Positions 1 to 7,716 of a stretch of DNA of 63,851 nt are shown in pieces (the stretch's first letter is position 1; every line of letters begins with the position of its first letter). This DNA is from Blastococcus tunisiensis (lineage in GTDB: Bacteria; Actinomycetota; Actinomycetes; Mycobacteriales; Geodermatophilaceae). The notes under the pieces were generated by a model that ran no database searches, was not told the DNA's origin, and saw only the letters and a program-made list of their open reading frames with translations. A program made the translations under genes and the position numbers. The stretch lies in the NCBI RefSeq assembly GCF_900112815.1, contig NZ_FOND01000015.1:1-63851 (forward strand), in the 5' to 3' direction.

Positions 1-99
1 CCACTCCACGTCCGGAGGTCCTCCCGCCACAAGACCCGTCAGTCAGATCCCGTGGTCACACGTCCTCGACCAACGTCTCTGGTCAGTACAGCTAGACGG

Positions 100-132
100 C
101 CCGGGATCGTCAACCCGGTTGACCATCCCGGG
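100..132. promoter_or_regulatory. Inverted repeat, candidate MarR operator
   Basis: Two 14-bp arms (100-113 and 119-132) surround a 5-bp spacer and differ at one position. The inner half reads GTCAA...TTGAC and the outer half CCCGGGAT...ATCCCGGG. The repeat lies 45 bp upstream of the cupin start, ahead of a gene pair that ends with a MarR regulator. MarR proteins commonly bind such sites to repress their own operon, so autoregulation is inferred. The other sequence between 1 and 177 shows no gene. Confidence 0.5.
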
Positions 133-177
133 TCGCGGCGGGATGATCCGTCCACCCCGCCGCCGAAGGAGGCCGCC

Positions 178-552
178 ATGGCCGTGCTCCGCGCTCCCGC
201 CACCCCGACCCACGAGCTGGGTGGCGCCCGTTTCACCTCGCTGGCGTCCCCCGCGAGGGGCACCACCGACACCAGCGTGTGGGTGGTGGACATCGCGCCC
301 GGAACGGCCGGAACCCCTCATCGGCTCACGCGCGAGGAGGTGTTCGTGGTCCTGTCCGGCCGAGCCGAGGTGCGCCTCGGTGACGAGCTGTCCCACGCAG
401 GTCCGGGCGACGCCGTCGTCGTCCCACCGGGCGTGCCCTTCGCGCTCGCGCCGGTCGGCGAGGAGCCGTTGCGCGCCCTCTGCTGCCTGCCGGTCGGCGG
501 CCAGGCGCAGCTCGCCGACGGCGCGCCCTTCACGCCGCCGTGGGCGATGTGA
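178..552 (+). CDS. Small cupin-domain protein
   Basis: This 124-residue protein is a single cupin barrel. It shows the usual metal-site layout with [20 protein letters not shown] (His, Glu, Glu-like cluster) around residues 46-65 and the second cupin motif [13 protein letters not shown] near 75-87. The ATG at 178 was chosen because a strong GAAGGAGG ribosome site lies 6-7 bases upstream; a longer in-frame extension has no such site. It overlaps the downstream marR gene, so the two are likely co-transcribed. Cupins of this size are either small dioxygenase/isomerase-like enzymes or ligand-binding proteins; the substrate cannot be read from the sequence. Confidence 0.8.
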   Translation: MAVLRAPATPTHELGGARFTSLASPARGTTDTSVWVVDIAPGTAGTPHRLTREEVFVVLSGRAEVRLGDELSHAGPGDAVVVPPGVPFALAPVGEEPLRALCCLPVGGQAQLADGAPFTPPWAM

Positions 553-1007
553 CCGAGCCCGTTCCCCTGGCCAGGCTCTTCGCGATCGCCTACCGGCAGC
601 TGGTCGACGGGCTGCACGAGCGGCTGGCCGAGCGCGGCTGGACCGATGTCCGGCCGGCCTTCGGCTTCCTCCTGCTGGCCCTGCGTGCGGGACCGGCGTC
701 ACTCGGGGACCTCCCCGGCGTCCTGGGCACGAGCAAGCAGGCGGTGTCCAAGCTGGTCGACCGGATGGTGGCGGCGGGCTACGTCGAGCGGGTGCCGGAT
801 CCCGGCGACGGGCGCGCCAAGCAGGTGCGGCTGTCCTCGCGCGGGCAGGCGCTGCTCGCCGAGGTCGAGCGGATCTGGGTCGAGCTCGAGGCAGCGTGGG
901 AAGACGCGATCGGCGGCGCCCGGCTCGCCGGGCTCCGGTCGGACCTGGAGCAGGTCCTGCGCTCGGCGCACGGCGGTGCACTGCCCCCGGTGCGCACGGT
1001 GGCCTGA
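549..1007 (+). CDS. MarR-family transcriptional regulator
   Basis: This roughly 152-residue protein has the MarR winged-helix core. The recognition helix region reads [20 protein letters not shown] and the wing contains the diagnostic [16 protein letters not shown]. The GTG at 549 overlaps the cupin stop as GTGA; a GTG at 540 is an in-frame alternative. Coupling to the cupin gene suggests a regulator controlling its own small operon through the inverted repeat at 100-132. The effector is unknown; MarR proteins typically respond to small phenolic or oxidising ligands. Confidence 0.85.
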   Translation: MTEPVPLARLFAIAYRQLVDGLHERLAERGWTDVRPAFGFLLLALRAGPASLGDLPGVLGTSKQAVSKLVDRMVAAGYVERVPDPGDGRAKQVRLSSRGQALLAEVERIWVELEAAWEDAIGGARLAGLRSDLEQVLRSAHGGALPPVRTVA

Positions 1008-1045
1008 ACGCGGGCGAGGGCGACCGGCCCACCTACGATCGGGGC

Positions 1046-2341
1046 GTGATCGACCTGCGACTCGTGCGCGAGAACCCCGACCTCGTCCGTGCCAGCCAGC
1101 GTGCCCGGGGCGCCGACGAGTCCCTGGTCGACGCGCTGCTGGCCGCCGACGCCGCGCGCCGCGAGGCGGTCAAGCGCGCCGACGACCTGCGGGGTGAGCA
1201 GAAGACCGCGTCGCAGGCGGTCAAGAAGGCCACCCCCGAGGAACGTCCCGCCGTCCTGGAGCGGGCCAAGGCGCTGGCCGCCGACGTCAAGGCGGCCGAG
1301 GAGGCGCAGCGGGCGGCCGACGCCGGGCTGCGCGAGGCGCACCTGCGGATCCCGAACGTCGTCGCCGGCGAGGTGCCCCCGGGCGGTGAGGACGACGCGG
1401 TCACCCTGCGGACCGTCGGCGAGGTGCCCGCCTACGACTTCGCGGTGCGCGACCACATCGAGATCGGCGAGGCGCTCGGCGCCATCGACATGGAGCGCGG
1501 GGCGAAGGTCTCCGGCGCCCGGTTCTACTTCCTCACCGGCCCCGGCGCGCTGCTGGAGTTCGCGCTGGCGCAGCTGGCGATCAGCCGCGCCGTCACCGCC
1601 GGGTTCACCCCCGTCATCGCCCCGGCCCTGGTCAAGCCCGAGGCGATGGAGGGCACCGGCTTCCTCGGCGAGCACGACGAGGAGGTCTACAAGATCGAGC
1701 GCGACGACCTCTACCTCGTGGGCACCTCCGAGGTGGCGCTGGCCGGCATGCACGCCAAGGAGGTGCTCGACCTCTCCGCCGGGCCGCGGCGCTACGCCGG
1801 CTGGTCGTCCTGCTTCCGCCGCGAGGCCGGCTCCTACGGCAAGGACACCCGCGGCATCATCCGGGTGCACTGGTTCGACAAGGTCGAGATGTTCAGCTTC
1901 TGCCGGCCGGAGGACGCCGCGGCCGAGCACCTGCGGCTGCTGGCCTGGGAGGAGGAGTTCCTCCAGGCCCTCGAGCTGCCCTACCGCGTGGTCGACATCG
2001 CCGCCGGCGACCTGGGCACCAGCGCGACGCGCAAGTACGACATCGAGGCGTGGTTCCCGACCCAGGGCACCTACCGGGAGCTGACGTCGACCTCGGACTG
2101 CACCACCTTCCAGGCCCGGCGGCTCGCCATCCGCTACCGGGACGAGGACGGCAAGCCGCAGACGGCAGCCACGCTCAACGGCACGCTGTGCGCGATCGCC
2201 CGCACCATCGCCTGCCTGCTCGAGGTGCACCAGCGGGCCGACGGATCGGTGCACGTGCCGACGGCGCTGCGGCCCTGGCTCGGCGGCGTGGAGCAGCTCA
2301 CCCCGGGGATGACGCTCGCGGCCGCGGTGCCCCCCGCATGA
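1046..2341 (+). CDS. serS: Seryl-tRNA synthetase
   Basis: This 431-residue class II aminoacyl-tRNA synthetase charges tRNA-Ser with serine in the cytoplasm. The N-terminal third is the charged, Ala/Lys/Glu-rich antiparallel coiled-coil arm that contacts the tRNA variable arm. Class II motif 2 is seen as [14 protein letters not shown] near residues 257-270, and motif 3 as [16 protein letters not shown] near residue 378. Length matches the family. The GTG start was chosen because [14 protein letters not shown] aligns with the conserved SerRS N-terminus; a much longer upstream extension in the same frame is a shadow of marR. Its substrate tRNA-Ser(UGA) is encoded at 40.5 kb. Confidence 0.97.
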   Translation: MIDLRLVRENPDLVRASQRARGADESLVDALLAADAARREAVKRADDLRGEQKTASQAVKKATPEERPAVLERAKALAADVKAAEEAQRAADAGLREAHLRIPNVVAGEVPPGGEDDAVTLRTVGEVPAYDFAVRDHIEIGEALGAIDMERGAKVSGARFYFLTGPGALLEFALAQLAISRAVTAGFTPVIAPALVKPEAMEGTGFLGEHDEEVYKIERDDLYLVGTSEVALAGMHAKEVLDLSAGPRRYAGWSSCFRREAGSYGKDTRGIIRVHWFDKVEMFSFCRPEDAAAEHLRLLAWEEEFLQALELPYRVVDIAAGDLGTSATRKYDIEAWFPTQGTYRELTSTSDCTTFQARRLAIRYRDEDGKPQTAATLNGTLCAIARTIACLLEVHQRADGSVHVPTALRPWLGGVEQLTPGMTLAAAVPPA

Positions 2342-3246
2342 GCCAGGAGCGGCCGAAGGTGCTCAAGGCCTACGGCGTGCTGCCCGATGCCGACCGGGTG
2401 ATCGAGGTGGGCGAGCTGGGCGGCTGGCGGCCCAAGCTCGTCGCCAGCGACCTCGACGGCACCCTGCTCGACAGCTCCGGGGAGGTCGCTCCCCGCACCC
2501 GGGCCGCGCTGGAGGCCTGCTGGGACGCCGGCATCCCCGTCGTCGGCGTCACCGGGCGCGGTCCCCGGCTGGTCGACAGCGTGCGCGCCGCGCTCGACGG
2601 CCGCGGCATCGCGGTGCTCGCCCAGGGCGGCTTCGTCGTCGACCTCGAGCGCGACGAGGTGCTCCGGACTGTCGGGCTGCCGCGCGACCAGGCGCAGGCG
2701 GTGATCGACCGGATCGAGGCCGTGGCGGGCGACCTGATCGTGGCGGTCGAGGACGCCTCCGAGCAGAGCGAGATCGCCGGCCCGCTGCGCGTGCAGCACG
2801 GCTTCGACTGGCCCTACCCGGAGCCGGCGCACCTGCTGCCCCGGCACGAGGTGCTCCCGCCGGGCGCCGTCCTCAAGGTGTTCCTGCGCTCCTCGTCCCT
2901 CGGGCAGGACGAGCTGCTGGCCCGCGCGAAGCGCGTCGTCGACCCGGCCGACGCCGAGGTGACGCACGCCGGGCTCGGTTTCATCGAGGTCCTCCCGCCG
3001 GGCATCACCAAGGCCACCGGGCTGGCGATCGCCCTGGAGCGCTACGGGGTCGGCTTCGGTGACGTCCTGGTGTTCGGGGACATGCCCAACGACCTGCCGA
3101 TGCTGACCGCGGTGGCCGACGCCGGGGGGCGGGCGATCGCGGTCGCCAACGCGCACCCCGCCGTCCACGCGGTGGCCACCGGCGTCACCAGCGGGCACGA
3201 GGCGGACGGCGTCGCCCGCTACCTGGAGGCGGTCCTCGATGTCTGA
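2338..3246 (+). CDS. HAD-IIB (Cof-type) phosphatase
   Basis: This 302-residue protein carries the HAD catalytic motif ASDLDGTLL (nucleophile Asp and acid Asp near residues 39-41) and the C-terminal motif [10 protein letters not shown] that binds magnesium. The large cap inserted between motifs II and III assigns it to the Cof/HAD-IIB group, which dephosphorylates small sugar or nucleotide phosphates. A roughly 30-residue extension precedes the core. Its ATG overlaps the serS stop (ATGA), so translation is coupled to serS. The next gene is a tandem paralogue. The physiological substrate is unknown. Confidence 0.9.
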   Translation: MSQERPKVLKAYGVLPDADRVIEVGELGGWRPKLVASDLDGTLLDSSGEVAPRTRAALEACWDAGIPVVGVTGRGPRLVDSVRAALDGRGIAVLAQGGFVVDLERDEVLRTVGLPRDQAQAVIDRIEAVAGDLIVAVEDASEQSEIAGPLRVQHGFDWPYPEPAHLLPRHEVLPPGAVLKVFLRSSSLGQDELLARAKRVVDPADAEVTHAGLGFIEVLPPGITKATGLAIALERYGVGFGDVLVFGDMPNDLPMLTAVADAGGRAIAVANAHPAVHAVATGVTSGHEADGVARYLEAVLDV

Positions 3247-3257
3247 GCGGGTGCACG

Positions 3258-4061
3258 ATGTCTGACTGGAGGCCGCGGCTGATCGCCAGCGACATGGACG
3301 GCACGCTGCTGCGCTGGGACGACACCGTCAGCGACGCCACGGTGGCCGAGCTCGAGCGCTGGCGGGACGGCGGCGTGCCCGTCGTCCTGGCCACCGGCCG
3401 GCCGCCGCGCTGGATGTACCGGATCCGCGACGTCCTGCGCCACGGCACCGCGGTCTGCTGCAACGGCGCGGTGATCCTGGACCTGGAGAGCTTCGACGTC
3501 CTCGCCGAGGAGCCGGTGCACCCCGACGTCCTCCGGTCGGTCACCGCCGAGCTGCGCCGGCGGCAGCCGGACACCTGGTTCGCGGTCGAGTACGGGCTGG
3601 AGTTCCGTCACGAGCCGATCTACCGGCCGCGCTGGGACGTCGACGCTCCCGGTGTGGCCGAGGCGACGCTGGAGGAGATGGTGGCCCAGCCGGTGGCCAA
3701 GCTGCTGGCCCGGCACGAGCGGCTGTCCCGGGACGACTTCGTCGCGCTGGTCGAGGAGGTCGTCGAGGGGCGGGCCACGGTGACCCACTCGTCGTCCGAC
3801 GCCCTGGCCGAGATCTCGGCGGCCGGTGTCACGAAGGCCTCGGGGCTGGCCACGGTGGCCGCCCGGCACGGGGTGGGCCCGGAGGACGTCGTCGTGTTCG
3901 GGGACATGCCCAACGACATCGCCGCGTTCGAGTGGGTCCGCGCCGCCGGCGGCCGTGCGGTGGCGATGGCCCACGCCCACCCCGACCTCCTGGCCGTGGC
4001 CACCGACGTCACGGGCAGCAACGAGGACGACGGGGTGGCCGCCTTCCTCGCCTCGCTGTAG
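3258..4061 (+). CDS. HAD-IIB (Cof-type) phosphatase, tandem paralogue
   Basis: This 267-residue protein has the same core as its upstream neighbour: ASDMDGTLL at the N-terminus, a C2-type cap, and [12 protein letters not shown] near the C-terminus. It lacks the neighbour's N-terminal extension. A 10-bp direct repeat, CGATGTCTGA, spans the upstream gene's stop (3237-3246) and this gene's start (3256-3265), a possible trace of tandem duplication. It is the last gene of the serS operon; a promoter for the chemoreceptor begins 30 bp later. The substrate is unknown. Confidence 0.9.
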   Translation: MSDWRPRLIASDMDGTLLRWDDTVSDATVAELERWRDGGVPVVLATGRPPRWMYRIRDVLRHGTAVCCNGAVILDLESFDVLAEEPVHPDVLRSVTAELRRRQPDTWFAVEYGLEFRHEPIYRPRWDVDAPGVAEATLEEMVAQPVAKLLARHERLSRDDFVALVEEVVEGRATVTHSSSDALAEISAAGVTKASGLATVAARHGVGPEDVVVFGDMPNDIAAFEWVRAAGGRAVAMAHAHPDLLAVATDVTGSNEDDGVAAFLASL

Positions 4062-4090
4062 TCGCTCGTCCCTTTTCCGGCGCCGCCGAC

Positions 4091-4117
4091 TGAAGTTCTG
4101 CGCTCCCCTGCCGAAAA
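4091..4117 (+). promoter_or_regulatory. Sigma-28 (FliA/WhiG)-type promoter for the chemoreceptor
   Basis: TGAAGTTC (4091-4098), an 11-bp spacer and GCCGAAAA (4110-4117) match the FliA consensus TAAAGTTT-N11-GCCGATAA at 13 of 16 positions with the exact spacing. The expected transcription start is near 4124, giving a leader of about 40 nt before the ATG at 4165. The match is seen directly; use by a flagellar sigma factor is inferred, supported by the downstream gene being a chemoreceptor. Confidence 0.75.
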
Positions 4118-4164
4118 GCGGAGCGACGGGCACGGCGGGTGCCGCCTCAGGAGAGCGAGAACCG

Positions 4165-5811
4165 ATGGATCAGATGCAGGCAGCCGGCTACGCGGGGACG
4201 GACCAGGCGGCGGACGGCGTTCCGGCCCGGCGCTCGACCCTGGGACTGCGCTCGCGCATGCTCGGCGCCATCCTGGTCGTCGCGCTGACCACGGTCGGGG
4301 TGGGCGCCTTCGGGATCGCACGGATGTCGGTGCTCAGCGACCAGGCCGAGGCCGTCTACAACGAGGGCGCCGTCCCGCTGGACGCGCTGCGCTCGCTGCA
4401 GTCGAACTGGTGGGAGTTCTCCGCCAACACCGCCCGGGCCGCCATCCCGAGCCTCCCGCCGGAGAGCATCGCCAACGCACAGGCGGAGGCCGCCGCCGTC
4501 ATGCAGGGCATGACCGAGGGCATGCAGGCGGTCGCGGGGCTGTCGCTCGGCGACGAGGCCGCCGCCTCCTTCGCGGAGTTCGGCGCGGCCATCGAGACCT
4601 ACCTCGGCCTGCTGGGCCAGCTGCAGGCGGGTGGCCTCACGGCCGGGGACCCCACCGTCGTGATGCAGATCGTCGGCCAGATGAACGAGACGGAGGCCGT
4701 CATCTCGGAGTCGATCGCGGCGGCCACCGCCGCGGCCGCCGCCGATGCGCGGGCCACCGCCGCCGAGGCCGCGGACGCCTACGCCCAGGGCCGGGCCCTG
4801 ACCCTCGTCATCATGGTCGTCGGACTGGTGATCTCGGTCGTCCTGGCGCTGCTGGTCTCGCGGGGCGTGACGCGCCCGGTGCAGCGGATCCGGGAGGTGC
4901 TGGGTCAGGTGGCGGCCGGTGACCTGACCGTGCGCGCCGGGCGGACCGGTGGTGCGGAGCTGGAGGACATGGCTGCCTCGCTGGACGAGACGCTGGACGC
5001 GATCGGCAACGTGCTGGTGCTGGTCGGTGACTCCTCGACGCGGTTGGCGGCGGCGTCGACGCAGCTGAACGCCGCGGCCGAGGGCATGCGGGGCAACGCG
5101 GAGACGGCGGCCGGGCAGGCCGACGAGGTGGTGGCCTCGGCGGGTGCGGTGGCCTCCAGCGTGGACACGGTGGCGACCGGGTCGTCGCAGATGGAGTCGG
5201 CGATCCGGGAGATCGCGCACAACGCGACCGAGGCGTCGCGGGTGGCCGGTCAGGCGGTGTCGGTGGCGGAGAACACCACGCGCACGGTGGGCAAGCTGGG
5301 TGACTCCTCGCAGGAGATCGCCACGGTGATCAAGCTGATCAACGGGATCGCGGAGCAGACGAACCTGCTGGCGCTGAACGCCACGATCGAGGCGGCGCGG
5401 GCCGGGGAGGCCGGCAAGGGCTTCGCGGTGGTGGCCAGCGAGGTGAAGGAGCTGGCGCAGGAGACGGCGCGGGCGACGGAGGACATCTCGAAGCGGGTGG
5501 AGGCGATCCAGGCCGACACCGCGGGCGCGGTGGATGCGATCAGCCAGATCTCGTCGGTGATCGCGGAGATCAACGATTTCCAGTCCACGATCGCGGCGGC
5601 GGTGGAGGAGCAGACGGCGACGACGAACGAGATGAACCGGAACGTGGCCGAGGCGGCGACCGGGACGCAGGGCATCGCGGCGGCGATCTCGGGTCTGGCG
5701 GCGGGGACGCAGGAGACCAACCAGCGGGTGGCCGATGCGCAGCGGGCGGCCGGTGAGCTGGCCCGGATGAGCGGGGAGCTGCAGGAGGCGGTGGCCCGCT
5801 TCACCGTGTGA
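4165..5811 (+). CDS. Methyl-accepting chemotaxis protein
   Basis: This 548-residue chemoreceptor has the classical transmembrane layout: TM1 near residues 31-53, an all-helical periplasmic four-helix-bundle sensor to about residue 210, TM2 ([20 protein letters not shown]), a HAMP domain, and a long cytoplasmic signalling coiled coil. The hairpin tip that docks CheA/CheW is unmistakable: [19 protein letters not shown]. It would relay ligand signals to the flagellar motor. The ATG at 4165 follows AGGAGAG at good spacing. No other che gene is nearby, so this is an orphan receptor. The sigma-28-type promoter upstream ties it to the motility regulon. Its ligand is unknown. Confidence 0.95.
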   Translation: MDQMQAAGYAGTDQAADGVPARRSTLGLRSRMLGAILVVALTTVGVGAFGIARMSVLSDQAEAVYNEGAVPLDALRSLQSNWWEFSANTARAAIPSLPPESIANAQAEAAAVMQGMTEGMQAVAGLSLGDEAAASFAEFGAAIETYLGLLGQLQAGGLTAGDPTVVMQIVGQMNETEAVISESIAAATAAAAADARATAAEAADAYAQGRALTLVIMVVGLVISVVLALLVSRGVTRPVQRIREVLGQVAAGDLTVRAGRTGGAELEDMAASLDETLDAIGNVLVLVGDSSTRLAAASTQLNAAAEGMRGNAETAAGQADEVVASAGAVASSVDTVATGSSQMESAIREIAHNATEASRVAGQAVSVAENTTRTVGKLGDSSQEIATVIKLINGIAEQTNLLALNATIEAARAGEAGKGFAVVASEVKELAQETARATEDISKRVEAIQADTAGAVDAISQISSVIAEINDFQSTIAAAVEEQTATTNEMNRNVAEAATGTQGIAAAISGLAAGTQETNQRVADAQRAAGELARMSGELQEAVARFTV

Positions 5812-5820
5812 CCCCCGGCC

Positions 5821-5886
5821 CCGGCTGGGATCAGGTGACCTGATCATCGAGCGTCCTCCCTCACCGCACACCGTGAGGGAGGACGC
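5821..5886 (+). repeat. Hairpin repeat family 1, copy A
   Basis: The copy starts with the palindrome GATCAGGTGACCTGATC (5829-5845). Three bases later comes a perfect 16-bp stem, GAGCGTCCTCCCTCAC at 5849-5864 with its complement at 5873-5888 and an 8-nt loop. It lies just after the chemoreceptor stop and could also end transcription from both sides. Copies B (7048-7113) and C (14826-14907) share this structure. Confidence 0.85.
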
Positions 5887-5899
5887 TCTGCCGTGGGGG

Positions 5900-5932
5900 A
5901 GGACGCGCCGAGGACGCGCCGAGGACGCACCG
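5900..5932. repeat. 11-bp tandem repeat (three units)
   Basis: AGGACGCGCCG occurs twice in a row (5900-5910, 5911-5921), followed by a one-base variant (5922-5932). The units resemble the GGAGGACGC arm of the adjacent hairpin and may have arisen from it by slippage. They lie between copy A and the stop codon of the AbiEi/DUF559 gene. Confidence 0.6.
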
Positions 5933-5960
5933 ACGACGACACCCCTACCCGACGACGGGC

Positions 5961-6965
5961 TCAGGCGGCCTCGTCCGAGGGCGCGGCCCCGGGCTCCGGC
6001 CGGCGGACCAGCGTGAACCGCCGCGGACCACCGCGCGGTCGCGCCAGCAGGTGCCGGAGCCGCTCGGCGGGGCCGGTGAGCCGGGGCAGGTCCGCGTCGA
6101 CGACCCGGACGACCGGCACGTCGAGGTCGCGGATCAGGTCCTCGCGCCGCTTCTCCTGCCAGGCCACCTCGGCCGGCGTCCGTCCGTCGCGGGGGTCGTC
6201 GTACTTCACGAAGCCGTCGAACTCGACCGCCACGCCGGCCTCCTCGTACCAGGCGTCCAGCCGCGCGACGAAGCCCCGCGGCCCGTGCAGGTCGACCTGC
6301 AGCTCGGGGAGGGGCAGCCCGGCGTCCAGGAGCGCCAGCCGTCCGCGCGTCTCGAGCGGGGACTCGGCCCTGCCGTCGGCCAGCCCCAGGGCCCGGGCCG
6401 CCTGCCCGATGCCGAGCCAGTGGCGCTGCTGCAGCACCGCGGCCGTCAGCTCCGTCCGGCGCACGAGCTTCTTGAAGATGGCGGCGTCGATCGCCACGAC
6501 GGCGTCGACGGGGGACCACTCCCTGGCGCAGTCGACCAGTGTGCGCGCGACGGCCGTCACCGGGAAGACGCCGGTGTCGACGACGTCCTCCCCTGGCAGC
6601 GCGGCCGCGGCGATCCGGTACCCGTTGCCGGTGCGCCAGTCGTCGGGATGGGTCAGCCGGACGACCTCGTCGACCCGTCGGGGGAGTTCCAGGCCGTGGT
6701 ACCGGGCGGCGGAGGAGTGGCTGAGCACCGGCCCCCGGCCCAGGGCGGTCAGCGCTGCGATGGCGACCAGGAGGTGGCGATCGCGCGCGCCGGCTGCTGC
6801 GGCCCACGCCGCGGCAGTCACGTAGATCCCGCGGCGCAGCCTGTGCCACGCGCCCGAGACGACGGACGCACGGATCTGGTCGGGGCGGTAGCCGGCGCGG
6901 CGGGCGTCGGCGACGGTGAAGACGCCGCCACGGCGTCGCGCGGCGGACTCCAGGAGGGGATGCAC
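5961..6965 (-). CDS. AbiEi-type winged-helix / DUF559-like nuclease-fold protein
   Basis: This 334-residue protein begins with an AbiEi-like winged helix (GGVFTVADARRAGYRPDQI through RLRRGIYV, about residues 12-50). A middle region follows with VLSHSSAARYHGLEL and FPVTAVARTLVDCAR. The C-terminus resembles DUF559/Vsr-like PD-(D/E)XK folds: ARLDAWYEEAGVAVEFDG, then EKRREDLIRDLDVPVVRV. No partner AbiEii toxin gene is adjacent, so a simple toxin-antitoxin pair is not supported. The GTG at 6965 is supported by a conserved box 47 nt upstream that has the same spacing in its distant paralogue at 41796-42716. The gene is bracketed by inverted hairpin repeats. DNA binding or cleavage is inferred from folds only. 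Confidence 0.75.
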   Translation of the reverse strand: MHPLLESAARRRGGVFTVADARRAGYRPDQIRASVVSGAWHRLRRGIYVTAAAWAAAAGARDRHLLVAIAALTALGRGPVLSHSSAARYHGLELPRRVDEVVRLTHPDDWRTGNGYRIAAAALPGEDVVDTGVFPVTAVARTLVDCAREWSPVDAVVAIDAAIFKKLVRRTELTAAVLQQRHWLGIGQAARALGLADGRAESPLETRGRLALLDAGLPLPELQVDLHGPRGFVARLDAWYEEAGVAVEFDGFVKYDDPRDGRTPAEVAWQEKRREDLIRDLDVPVVRVVDADLPRLTGPAERLRHLLARPRGGPRRFTLVRRPEPGAAPSDEAA

Positions 6966-7011
6966 CCCACGAGTCTCGGAAGCTCGCCGGCGGTGCGGAA
7001 CGGCCCGGGAG

Positions 7012-7024
7012 GATCTGTGGACAA
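7012..7024 (-). promoter_or_regulatory. Upstream box with DnaA-box-like core
   Basis: Read on the minus strand, this is TTGTCCACAGATC, lying 47 nt upstream of the GTG at 6965. TTGTCCACA is the actinobacterial DnaA-box consensus. The box TCCACAGATC recurs at exactly the same distance from the start of the paralogous gene near 42.7 kb. It may be a promoter or regulatory element or a DnaA site; the sequence alone cannot decide. Confidence 0.5.
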
Positions 7025-7047
7025 CCGCCGTCCACCCACAGCCCGCG

Positions 7048-7113
7048 GCGTCCTCCCGCACGGCACACGGTGCGGGAGGACGCCCGACGATCAGGGCACC
7101 TGATCCCAGCCGG
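7048..7113 (-). repeat. Hairpin repeat family 1, copy B
   Basis: This is the inverted partner of copy A. The hairpin comes first on the plus strand (stem 7047-7061 with 7070-7084, 8-nt loop), followed by GATCAGGGCACCTGATC (7089-7105). Several differences from copy A, such as the T/G and A/C pair in the stem, are compensatory, so the stem is conserved as structure. It lies downstream of bpa, whose stop codon is at 7121. Confidence 0.85.
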
Positions 7114-7120
7114 ACCCGAC

Positions 7121-7669
7121 CTACAGGTACTGGCCGCCGCCGGGGCGGAAGTCCGGCTGCTGGCCGGCGGGCGGCTGACCACCGGGCAGGGCCCGGCGGC
7201 GGACCTCCTCCAGCTGGGCACGGGCGGCCATCTGCTGGGCGAAGATCGCCGTCTGGATGCCGTGGAACACCCCCTCCAGCCACCCGACCAGCTGGGCCTG
7301 GGCGATCCGCAGCTCGGCGTCGGACGGCGTCTCGCCCTCGGTGAACGGCAGGGTGATCCGCTCCAGCTCGTCCCGCAGCTCGGGCGACAGGCCGTCCTCG
7401 AGCTCGTGGATGGACTTGGCGTGGATGTCCCGGAGCCGGTTGCGGCTGGCGTCGTCCAGGGGAGCGGCCCGCACCTCCTCCAGCAGCTGCTTGATCATCG
7501 TGCCGATCCGCATGACCTTGGCGGGCTGCTCCACCATGTCGCCGACGTCGGCTGCTCCCTCGCGGTCGTCGTCGTCCTGCGGCATGGGCAGGGCGCCGAC
7601 CGGCCGCCCGTCGGGGCCCACGACGACGACCTGCTGGGGGCGCTCGGTGCCGTTCCCGGGTGCAGTCAT
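7121..7669 (-). CDS. bpa: Bacterial proteasome activator Bpa
   Basis: This 182-residue protein matches the Bpa/PafE family (DUF2587), the ATP-independent ring that opens the 20S proteasome of actinobacteria and feeds it unfolded substrates such as the HspR repressor. The middle is helical (VMRIGTMIKQLLEEVRAA onward, four-helix-bundle type). The protein ends with the diagnostic GQYL motif that docks into the proteasome alpha ring. Length is close to the mycobacterial protein. An in-frame ATG at 7678 is an alternative start. The adjacent quinone oxidoreductase gene is also found near bpa in mycobacteria. Proteasome genes themselves lie outside the window. Confidence 0.93.
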   Translation of the reverse strand: MTAPGNGTERPQQVVVVGPDGRPVGALPMPQDDDDREGAADVGDMVEQPAKVMRIGTMIKQLLEEVRAAPLDDASRNRLRDIHAKSIHELEDGLSPELRDELERITLPFTEGETPSDAELRIAQAQLVGWLEGVFHGIQTAIFAQQMAARAQLEEVRRRALPGGQPPAGQQPDFRPGGGQYL

Positions 7670-7716
7670 GCGCCCCATCCTGCCCCCGCCGCCCGGTGGG
7701 CGAACGTCTGCCCCGG

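Larger units (their letters stand above)
5821..7113 (-). mobile_element. Candidate hairpin-ended element carrying an AbiEi/DUF559 gene
   Basis: A single leftward gene (5961-6965) is bracketed by two 66-bp copies of the same palindrome-plus-hairpin repeat in inverted orientation (5821-5886 and 7048-7113). They agree at 57 of 66 positions, with the first 17 bp identical. The left end starts 10 bp after the chemoreceptor stop and the right end lies 7 bp before the bpa stop, so the unit fills the gap between two convergent host genes. No clear target duplication or transposase was found. That it is or was mobile is inference; the arrangement could also be two related terminators around a resident gene. 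Confidence 0.45.

Noticed and set aside
119-2341. A 740-codon open frame running from the cupin gene through serS
   Set aside because: Only the part from GTG 1046 matches seryl-tRNA synthetase; the upstream part is Arg/Pro-rich shadow of the cupin and marR genes.
2338-4061. The two HAD genes as one frameshifted gene
   Set aside because: Each has a complete motif set (DxDGT through GDMPND) and its own start, so they are tandem paralogues.
5961-6965. Classical AbiE toxin-antitoxin operon
   Set aside because: There is no adjacent AbiEii nucleotidyltransferase gene; the gene stands alone between hairpins, as does its paralogue at 41796.
5821-7113. Ordinary insertion sequence
   Set aside because: No DDE, HUH or serine/tyrosine recombinase motif was found in the encoded protein and no target-site duplication is evident at the ends.
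4147-7221. A 1024-codon leftward open frame over the chemoreceptor and AbiEi/DUF559 gene
   Set aside because: It is Arg/Gly/His-rich with no domain and lies antisense or out of frame to well-supported genes, a usual effect of very high GC.
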